From positions 1,674,001-1,738,000 of the forward strand of contig NZ_CP083723.1 in the NCBI RefSeq assembly GCF_020150815.1: a stretch of DNA of 64,000 bases. Reading direction: 5' to 3'. Source of the DNA: Haloprofundus salilacus. GTDB lineage: Archaea > Halobacteriota > Halobacteria > Halobacteriales > Haloferacaceae. Made by a program: the position numbers and the translations under genes. The notes beneath the pieces are model-generated. The model had not been told where the DNA came from. It made no database searches and worked only from the letters and a program-made list of their open reading frames with translations. Numbering within the stretch: position 1 is the first letter of the stretch; each line of letters opens with the position of its first letter. Positions 58,245-64,000 of this stretch are shown piece by piece.

Positions 58245-58513
58245 GTGTTGGCCTCAGAACATCACCTTGTCCTGCTGTTACTCACACCATCACAACAAAA
58301 GAAGTAGTTTCCTAGTTGGTGAAATTGAACCAGATAAACTAGTAGTGACGATGATAAGTGTGATTTCGATTTCCGATGGTACAAGAGTCGAGGTGAGGAC
58401 TGGATTGGCTCCTTAGAAGTCCGAAAACAGAAGATACACGTTCCGTAAGTTCAAACAGAATCAAACTGCCCTTTTTGAGCGACTTCGGAGGAGGAGTGTT
58501 GACTGCCGAACAT
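58245..58513. other. AT-richer intergenic patch with no confirmed gene
   Basis: The region has lower GC than its surroundings and an imperfect inverted repeat (CTAGTTGGT at 58312-58320 and AACTAG at 58337-58342). It contains the candidate gene fragment 58309-58448. No transposase or terminal repeats are clear. Confidence 0.5.
58309..58448 (+). pseudogene. Possible fragment of a decayed gene
   Basis: Two frames read protein-like sequence in series: F-L-V-G-E-I-E-P-D-K-L-V-V (58309-58347), then, after a shift, DDDKCDFDFRWYKSRG and E-D-W-I-G-S-L-E-V-R-K-Q-K-I-H-V-P ending at TAA 58446-58448. The second part has balanced, non-repetitive composition unlike the arginine-rich shadows of this genome. 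No start codon joins them. The family is not recognised. Confidence 0.2.
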
Positions 58514-59575
58514 TCAGGCCCACGGCCGTTCGGTGAACTCGCCGTTCTCGATCTCGCGCTCAATCTCCCGGAGCGTCGCGTCGTCAACGCCGACGAGGTG
58601 GCAGAGCGGATGCCCCGGCGCGGCGACCGGGTTCTGAAGCACGCCGACGACGAGGCCGGTGAAGGGGGCAACAACGCGCTCCTCGTAGGATTTGAAGTGG
58701 TCGGTGATGGTGCAGATGGTGTCGCCCTCGTAGACCAGCGGGACGGAGCCGTATAGCATGTCGACGAGCCCGCCCCGGTCGGCGCGGAGCCACGTCTTCT
58801 CGGTCGTCGCGTCGATGACGCGCCGCCAACCCGGCCAGTGGACCGGCGTGTCCGGGAGAGCGCCGTACTCGGCGAGGACGCTCTCGGTCCCCTCCAGCGC
58901 GCGGTCGACGAGTTCCGGTTGGAAGCGGTGGGCGCGCCCCATCTCGACGGTGATAGTCGGGACGCCGTCGTTCGTCGCTACCGTTCGGAGCGAGCCGCCG
59001 TCGGCCTCGCCGGAGAGGATGACGTTCGCCCCGAACGATTTCGCGAGGCGGGCGACCTCGGTGGTAGCCATGTCGGCGCGGACGTGGTACATCGTCGTCC
59101 GGTTCCGCGTCGAGGTGTGGAAGTCGAGCCCGAGGTCGCAGTGGCGGACGAACGTGCCGTAGATGGCGTTGGCCATGCGTTCGGCCGTGTTCGATCGTTC
59201 ATTCCCAGGGAACGAACGGTTGAGGTCCTGGTCATAGATGGGGATATAGCGCTGCTGGGCTAGAAAGCCGGGGACGTTGCAGACGTGCAGACAGACGAGC
59301 GTCCCGCAGATGTCTTCGGGATCGTAGCGGGCGGCGACCTCCTGAATCACTTTCACGCCGTTGAGTTCGTCGCCGTGTAGCGCCGCTGTCAGGCAGACTC
59401 GCGGTCCGGCGCGCTCGCCGTTGATAATCGTGACCGGGATTCGTACCGGGTCGCCGTGGTACGTCTCGCTGATTTCGTACTTGAAGTGGCGCTTCTCGCC
59501 CGGGGCGACGACCCCGTCCTCGCCGTACCGAAACGGTCTCGGAGCTTCGAGAGTGCGTGGTTCGACCGTATTCAC
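58514..59575 (-). CDS. Succinylglutamate desuccinylase/aspartoacylase family protein, 353 aa
   Basis: Zinc ligands are in H-G-D-E (residues 67-70) and a further H in 'GLDFHTST' (about 152). 'PGFLAQQRYIPIYDQDLNR' and 'FPGNERSNTAERMA' are family segments, and the catalytic glutamate is in 'TITVEMGRAH'. It releases the amine from an N-acyl amino acid or related amide. The C-terminal third carries a lipoyl-like beta domain ('VVAPFTGLVVGVLQNPVAAPG'). Start GTG 59575. Haloarchaeal members often accompany ATP-grasp enzymes; none is adjacent. Confidence 0.87.
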   Translation of the reverse strand: MNTVEPRTLEAPRPFRYGEDGVVAPGEKRHFKYEISETYHGDPVRIPVTIINGERAGPRVCLTAALHGDELNGVKVIQEVAARYDPEDICGTLVCLHVCNVPGFLAQQRYIPIYDQDLNRSFPGNERSNTAERMANAIYGTFVRHCDLGLDFHTSTRNRTTMYHVRADMATTEVARLAKSFGANVILSGEADGGSLRTVATNDGVPTITVEMGRAHRFQPELVDRALEGTESVLAEYGALPDTPVHWPGWRRVIDATTEKTWLRADRGGLVDMLYGSVPLVYEGDTICTITDHFKSYEERVVAPFTGLVVGVLQNPVAAPGHPLCHLVGVDDATLREIEREIENGEFTERPWA

Positions 59576-59626
59576 GAAGACGTATTATCTTACGAGAGTA
59601 TCAATCTTCTCAGAGTTACCCACTAT

Positions 59627-59677
59627 CCGACGTAATCGGCTCCGACGCGCTGTCGACGTAATTGGTGCCGACGCGCT
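59627..59677 (+). repeat. Two tandem 25-base near-copies upstream of carbonic anhydrase gene
   Basis: Units 59627-59651 and 59653-59677 share 21 of 25 positions (both include CGACGTAAT and CCGACGCGCT). They lie in the 176-base gap between the two divergent genes and may be regulatory or a simple duplication. Confidence 0.5.
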
Positions 59678-59751
59678 CAGACGTCCATCTGCGAGGCTTC
59701 TCCTCTCGCTCCCGCAGAAACATCTTGTACGTGGCTGTGGCGGTACAGCAT

Positions 59752-60363
59752 ATGTCAAACGAACCGACTCGACAGGGCGATCACCACTACAAACGCGTCA
59801 ACGAACGCATCGACGGGCGCGACGACTGGGCGCGACGACGGAGGAAGGGAATCCCGACGAACGAGCGGCTTCTAGTCGTCGCCTGCATGGACGAACGCAT
59901 TCCCGTCGAGGAGGCGCTGGGGCTCGAACTCGGCGACGCGCAGGTGTTCCGAAACGCCGGTGGAAAGGTCACCGATGACGTGATTCGGAGCGCCGCACTG
60001 ACAACGAACTTCTTCGACACCGAGGAGATTATCGTCGTCAACCATACCGACTGCGGGATGATGAGCGCGCCCGACGAGGACGTCGTCGCCGGTCTCGAAG
60101 CGCAGGCGGGTGGCTCGCTGGACGGCGTGAGCCTCGATCCGTCGCTTCTCGAACTGAACATCGGCGACGCCGACGTCGCCGATTGGGTGCGGATGACCGA
60201 CGACATCGACGAGGCGTGCGCGGCGCAGGTCGCGCTCCTCGAGCAACACGAACTCGTCCCCGACGACGTCACAGTTACCGGCTACGTCTACGAGGTGGAG
60301 TCCGGGGAGCTCCGGCGGCCCGGCGAGCGTCTCGCCGAAGAGATCAGCGAACGACGGGACTGA
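59752..60363 (+). CDS. Beta-class carbonic anhydrase, 203 aa
   Basis: Zinc ligands are C45, H98 and C101 ('VVACMDERI' and 'VNHTDCGM'), with the D47-R49 dyad, and 'FRNAGGKVTDD' is the usual substrate loop. It converts carbon dioxide and bicarbonate. Start ATG 59752 (MSNEPTRQGD). The region 100-180 has an acidic insertion common in halophiles. The next gene (old yellow enzyme homologue) starts 36 bases on. Confidence 0.9.
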   Translation: MSNEPTRQGDHHYKRVNERIDGRDDWARRRRKGIPTNERLLVVACMDERIPVEEALGLELGDAQVFRNAGGKVTDDVIRSAALTTNFFDTEEIIVVNHTDCGMMSAPDEDVVAGLEAQAGGSLDGVSLDPSLLELNIGDADVADWVRMTDDIDEACAAQVALLEQHELVPDDVTVTGYVYEVESGELRRPGERLAEEISERRD

Positions 60364-60399
60364 CCGAATCGCTTTCCGCCTCGGAGCCGAGCGAACGGT

Positions 60400-61713
60400 A
60401 TGCCGCGGCTCGAAGACCCACTGAATATCGGCGATTTTACCGTCCCGAACCGCCTCTATCGAGCGCCGCTTTTAGAGTGCGCCGGCAACGGCGACGACGC
60501 CGTCGAGACGCTCGTCTCCGATCTCGAACCCACCGCCGCGTCGGGTGCGGGTCTCGTCTGCCAAGGCGCGACTGTCGTCCGCGGCGAGGGCGGGTGCGCC
60601 GCGCCGGGGATGACCCGCGTCCACGACCCCGATTTCGTCGCTGACCTCTCGGAGCTCACCGACGCGGTTCACGCCCACGGGAGTACCATCGCCATCCAAC
60701 TGGAACACGGCGGCCTGCGGAGCATGGAGACGTGGCACGCAGGCTACCGCGCCGCCAACCCCCGATTGCAACAGCTCGCTGCCTCCCGTCCGCCGTGGCC
60801 GCTTCGACTGCTCGACCGGATCGGACTCCTGAGCTACGACGCGTACGTGCTGACGACCGACGAGGTGTACGAGTTGGCGGCCGACTTCGGCCGGTCAGCG
60901 GCGTACGCCGTCGGCGCCGGCTACGACGCGGTGCACCTCGCCGGCGCGAACATGGGCATCATCCAGCAGTTCCTCTCGCCGTTTTACAACCGGCGCGACG
61001 ACGAGTTCGGCGACGGCGTGCGCTTTCTCGAACTCGTCCACGAGGAAATTCGGGCGAGAGCGGGCGACGTGCCGCTGATGACGAAGGTGCCGGCCGAAAC
61101 GGAAGCGCCGCCGTTCGTCCGCACTCGCCTCACCTCGACGGACGCCGTACGAATCTGCGAGCGGCTCGAAAGCGTCGGCTTCGACGCGCTCGTCCCTGTG
61201 AATGCCTCGGTGTTCTGGGACATGAGCATCGTCCGCGGCGAGTTCCCGGCGCGGGCGTGGCGCGACGACAGATATCAGAAGGGCTACGCCGAAGCGTTCG
61301 GCGGCCAGGTGCGGGCGGCGCTCGTCGCCCTCGGCAACCGAGTGGAGTCGCTCGCGTACGACTTCGAACCGGTGTGGAACGCAGACCTCTGTCGGGCGGT
61401 CCGAGAGTGCGTCGACCTGCCGGTGCTCGCAGAGGGAGGGATTCGCGAGCGACGCGAGATGGACGAGATGCTCGGCCGTGACTGCGACATGGTCGGGATG
61501 GCGCGCCCCTTCTACGCCGAACCGGAGCTTCCGGCGCGGTTGCTGGGAGCCTCGGCGGAGACGCGCGTCGTCTGCGAGAATTGCAACAACTGCGCGGTGC
61601 CGCAGGCGACGGGCGAATCCGGGGTCTGCCGAACGCCGTCGGTGCTGCAGCGAGCAGGCGAGTTGCGAAGGGAGGGCGCGTACGAGCGGAGCGACCGCTC
61701 AGAGGCGGAGTAA
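60400..61713 (+). CDS. Old yellow enzyme family NADH:flavin oxidoreductase with cysteine cluster, 437 aa
   Basis: The TIM barrel FMN protein starts 'LNIGDFTVPNRLYRAPLLEC'. The family's His pair is altered: 'IQLEHGGLRS' supplies one, and 'FDGVHLHGAHG' is replaced by 'YDAVHLAGANMG'. 'QFLSPFYNRRDDEFG' is typical of the family, and 'VLAEGGIRERREM' forms the phosphate-binding end. The tail has C-E-N-C-N-N-C-x11-C (about residues 396-413), the 4Fe-4S pattern of dienoyl-CoA reductase-type members, but no C-terminal FAD domain. So it is a shortened, possibly partner-dependent reductase. Confidence 0.85.
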   Translation: MPRLEDPLNIGDFTVPNRLYRAPLLECAGNGDDAVETLVSDLEPTAASGAGLVCQGATVVRGEGGCAAPGMTRVHDPDFVADLSELTDAVHAHGSTIAIQLEHGGLRSMETWHAGYRAANPRLQQLAASRPPWPLRLLDRIGLLSYDAYVLTTDEVYELAADFGRSAAYAVGAGYDAVHLAGANMGIIQQFLSPFYNRRDDEFGDGVRFLELVHEEIRARAGDVPLMTKVPAETEAPPFVRTRLTSTDAVRICERLESVGFDALVPVNASVFWDMSIVRGEFPARAWRDDRYQKGYAEAFGGQVRAALVALGNRVESLAYDFEPVWNADLCRAVRECVDLPVLAEGGIRERREMDEMLGRDCDMVGMARPFYAEPELPARLLGASAETRVVCENCNNCAVPQATGESGVCRTPSVLQRAGELRREGAYERSDRSEAE

Positions 61714-61759
61714 TCGAAGCGAAACGGGAGAGAAAAAGCGGGGGCCGTCCGTCAGCCGC

Positions 61760-62314
61760 TCAGCCGAGGACGTAGTCGAGCGCCGGGTACTTCTCGATGA
61801 GCGGTTGGCCATCGACTTCGTATTGCTCGATGTAGGCGTCGAGGCCGAGGATGCGGCCCGCGCCGAACGCAGCGACAGCGAGGAACACGAGCATGTACGC
61901 GAAGTCGCCGTTGATGATACCGTGTTCGATACTCCAGTTGCCGAAGTAGAACATGAGCATCATGAGCGCGCCGAAGAACGCCGCGAGGCGGGTCATAACC
62001 CCGAAGATGAGTCCGAGGCCGATGAGGAGTTCACCCCACGGGACGGCGACGTTGACGAACTCGACGAACCACGCTGTGCTCCCCATCCACGCGAACAGGC
62101 CCGCTAACGGGTTGCCGTTCGCCGCGGCCACGTTCGTGAGGTAGCCGCCTGCGTCGAAGGGAGCGACGAGTTTCTCGACGCCCGCCCACGCGAACGCGAC
62201 GCCCATCATGAGACGGAGCGCGAGGACGAACCAGGCGCTGAGCGGGTGCGCCTCCGCCGTTACGGTGTATCCGCCGATGCTGCTTTCGAACGTGTTTTGG
62301 GTTGTTTGGCTCAT
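61760..62314 (-). CDS. DoxX family membrane protein, 184 aa
   Basis: Start ATG 62314 (MSQTTQNTFE). It has four main helices, with 'LSAWFVLALRLMMGVAFAW' then A-G-V-E-K-L, 'VPWGELLIGLGLIFGVMTRL', 'FGALMMLMFYFGNWSIEHG' and 'AYMLVFLAVAAFGAGRILGL'. The 'AGVEKL' and 'NGNPLAGLFAWMG' segments fit the DoxX family of thiosulfate/quinone-type or unknown oxidoreductases. Partner protein not nearby. Confidence 0.85.
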   Translation of the reverse strand: MSQTTQNTFESSIGGYTVTAEAHPLSAWFVLALRLMMGVAFAWAGVEKLVAPFDAGGYLTNVAAANGNPLAGLFAWMGSTAWFVEFVNVAVPWGELLIGLGLIFGVMTRLAAFFGALMMLMFYFGNWSIEHGIINGDFAYMLVFLAVAAFGAGRILGLDAYIEQYEVDGQPLIEKYPALDYVLG

Positions 62315-62466
62315 TGTGTTCACCTTACAGTTGAACCATCGCCCGGAGTTCCGATATAACCGGTATCTCGTTCCCAACATCTGGGAATCGTGCGGTACGG
62401 TGGCTCGAACCGCTCGATTCGACCACCGATCTCGGCACCGACGAAACGAACGCGAAACCCATCGCT

Positions 62467-64000
62467 CTACAACCGCGCGCGCACCGACGTGAGTTCGGGC
62501 ATCGAGACGCCGACGACGCCGGCGAGCGCCTCCGCGCCGCCGAGCAGCCACTCAGCGCGTTCGATGCGCGATTCGAGGTCGCCGGGACCGATGCGGTAGG
62601 CGTCGACGATGTCACGGGCGGGCACGTCCTCGGCCCAGTCGTGGAGGATGCGCGCCGTCTTCACCGCCTCCAGCCACCGCTCGAAGTTCTCCGTCTCGCT
62701 CATCTTCGTCGTGAACTCGGCGGCGTGTTTCGTCGCAAACTGGTACATCGCCGCGCGCTCGCGGTTGCCGAGGTACGTCCCGTGCATGTCGGGCGTGTCG
62801 CAGACGATTTCGAGCGCCGTCAGTTCCGTCGTCGACTCCATCTCGGCAGCGGTCCGAAGCCCCGAGACGATTCGCGCGCCGGTCTCGGGGGAGAGATACT
62901 GCCGCGACACCTGTGCGCCGAGTTCCGTCGCCACAAGCGTCTCGCCGTCGGCAATCATCTCCATCGCCACGAGGTCCGAGATAACCGCGTCGACGACGCC
63001 CGAGAGGTCCATGTCGGGCGTCTGGTGCGCGTAGAACGTCGCGCCCAGCAGTTCGAGGATGCTCGAGCGCGAGTCAGCGAACTCGGAAGCGACGACCGAC
63101 AGCACGTGCGTTCGGAGCGCCTCGGGGTCGGCGAGTTTCGAGTCGACTGCCTCGGCGTCGGCCTCGACGTATCTGGTCTGGAGTTCGTCGCGCGTGTTCT
63201 CGTCGCCGACGAGCACCGCCTCGCCGTACGGGTCGAGGTGGGGGCGGCCCGCCCGCCCGCACATCTGGTGGACTTCGAGCACCGGCAGCCACGCCATCTC
63301 GGAGCCAGTGTAGCGCTTCTGGTCGCGGATGACGACGCGACGGGCGGGGACGTTCACCCCGGCGGCGAGGGTCGGCGTCGCGCAGATGACCGAGATCTCG
63401 CGGTTTCGGAAGCCGTTCTCGACGGCGACGCGGTGGTCGCTCCGCAGCCCTGCGTGGTGGAACGCGACCCCGGAATCGAGCGCGTCGGCGAGTCGCTCGC
63501 CCGTCTCCGTCGCGCCCGCGTCGAGGACGGTTTCGGCGACGCCGGAGGCCGCGCCGAGTCCGTCCTGGGCGAGTCGCTGAGCGAGCGTCTCCGCCTCGCG
63601 GCGCGACCGGACGAACGCGAGCGCCTGCCCGCCGCTGTCGACGGCGTCGGCGACGAGCGCCGCGGTGGCCTCGGTGTCAGCGTCGGCGCTCGGCGGCAAG
63701 TCGGCGGAATCGCAGTCGACGGTGAGGTCGGTGCCGTCGTCGAAATTCACCCGCTCCTCGCAGTAGACGCCGGTCCGGAGGTCGATGGGTCGCCACCGCG
63801 TCCGGACGAGTTCGGCGTCCAGCCAGTCAGCGATGTCTTTGGGGTTGTCGACGGTCGCCGAGAGTGCGACTATCTGGAGGCCGGGAGCGCGTCGTTGGAG
63901 GGTTGCGAGCGTCACTTCGAGCGTCGGGCCGCGCCCCTCCGCGCCCAAGAGATGAACTTCGTCGACGACGACGCAGGCGAGTTGTTCGACCCACGACGCG
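62467..64000 (-). CDS. hel308: Hel308-like ATP-dependent DNA helicase, C-terminal ~510 residues only (start lies beyond window)
   Basis: The readable part opens with the DExH box (C-V-V-V-D-E-V-H-L-L) near 63970, then motif III 'ALSATVDNP', motif IV-VI segments 'ALAFVRSRREAETLAQRL', 'GVNVPARRVVIRD' and 'QMCGRAGRPHLDPYGEAVL', and the winged-helix/ratchet region to the C-terminus ('SMPELTSVRARL'). Hel308 unwinds lagging-strand forks with 3' to 5' polarity in archaeal repair. The last stretch 64000-63950 is open to the edge without a start codon. No truncation inside the visible part. Confidence 0.9.
   Translation of the reverse strand, partial: ASWVEQLACVVVDEVHLLGAEGRGPTLEVTLATLQRRAPGLQIVALSATVDNPKDIADWLDAELVRTRWRPIDLRTGVYCEERVNFDDGTDLTVDCDSADLPPSADADTEATAALVADAVDSGGQALAFVRSRREAETLAQRLAQDGLGAASGVAETVLDAGATETGERLADALDSGVAFHHAGLRSDHRVAVENGFRNREISVICATPTLAAGVNVPARRVVIRDQKRYTGSEMAWLPVLEVHQMCGRAGRPHLDPYGEAVLVGDENTRDELQTRYVEADAEAVDSKLADPEALRTHVLSVVASEFADSRSSILELLGATFYAHQTPDMDLSGVVDAVISDLVAMEMIADGETLVATELGAQVSRQYLSPETGARIVSGLRTAAEMESTTELTALEIVCDTPDMHGTYLGNRERAAMYQFATKHAAEFTTKMSETENFERWLEAVKTARILHDWAEDVPARDIVDAYRIGPGDLESRIERAEWLLGGAEALAGVVGVSMPELTSVRARL

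Noticed and set aside
1-64000. tRNA, rRNA, CRISPR arrays and toxin-antitoxin pairs
   Set aside because: No cloverleaf with a GGTTCGAATCC-like arm, no rRNA sequence, no regularly spaced repeats, and no recognisable toxin families were seen on reading both strands.

Overview
The window is a GC-rich stretch of a haloarchaeal chromosome (class Halobacteria, probably a Haloferacales-type genome; family level is inference). The proteins are acidic, many genes start at GTG or ATG about 27 bases after a TATA-like element (leaderless transcription), and the gene families are typical of halophiles: Bat-type HTH regulators, heme-copper oxidase genes, the CbiX/DR2241 pair, a KDPG aldolase, Hel308 and numerous small zinc-ribbon proteins. 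Most of it reads as core chromosome. No rRNA, tRNA, CRISPR array, intact insertion sequence or prophage was seen.

Layout. 1-9.9 kb: an RNA-binding protein running off the left edge, small zinc-binding and membrane proteins, a frameshifted NUDIX gene, cytochrome oxidase subunit III with a large membrane protein opposite, a dual-RCK potassium channel, a CDP-alcohol phosphatidyltransferase and a methyltransferase. 10-18.7 kb: a large coiled-coil protein, a winged-helix regulator divergent from purA, a PAP2 phosphatase, a Trm112-like protein, and CbiX coupled to a DR2241 Fe-S protein. 18.9-26.4 kb: a compact minus-strand operon encoding a CUT1-type ABC importer, a CaiB/BaiF CoA-transferase and a homocitrate-synthase-like enzyme, with a Bat-type regulator gene just beyond. 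26.5-35.9 kb: cysS, an HtrA-like protease, an ABC-2 exporter, a Gfo/Idh oxidoreductase divergent from two tandem aldo-keto reductases, and a methyltransferase. 35.9-40 kb: the heme O synthase (fused CtaA-CtaB) and cytochrome oxidase subunit II, then KDPG aldolase. 40-48.9 kb: PH-domain membrane proteins, small coupled genes, a DUF4349 lipoprotein, an inositol-phosphatase family enzyme and an S9 peptidase.

48.9-56 kb is the most unusual part. An IclR regulator faces a tightly overlapping operon of an ion-coupled transporter, a HyuA-like hydantoinase/oxoprolinase subunit with no HyuB, an ImmA/IrrE-like metallopeptidase and an FAD-dependent oxidoreductase. Two TTCCG-N5-CGGAA palindromes lie in the intergenic region. 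56-64 kb: a macro-domain protein, membrane proteins, an AT-richer patch with an overlooked small zinc-ribbon gene and a possible gene fragment, an AstE/aspartoacylase-family enzyme, a beta-carbonic anhydrase, an old-yellow-enzyme homologue, DoxX, and Hel308 running off the right edge.

Three genes (NUDIX at 423, the PH-domain gene at 42826, a mini membrane protein at 45540) each seem to need one base change to restore the expected reading frame. This suggests either natural decay or residual indel errors in the assembly.
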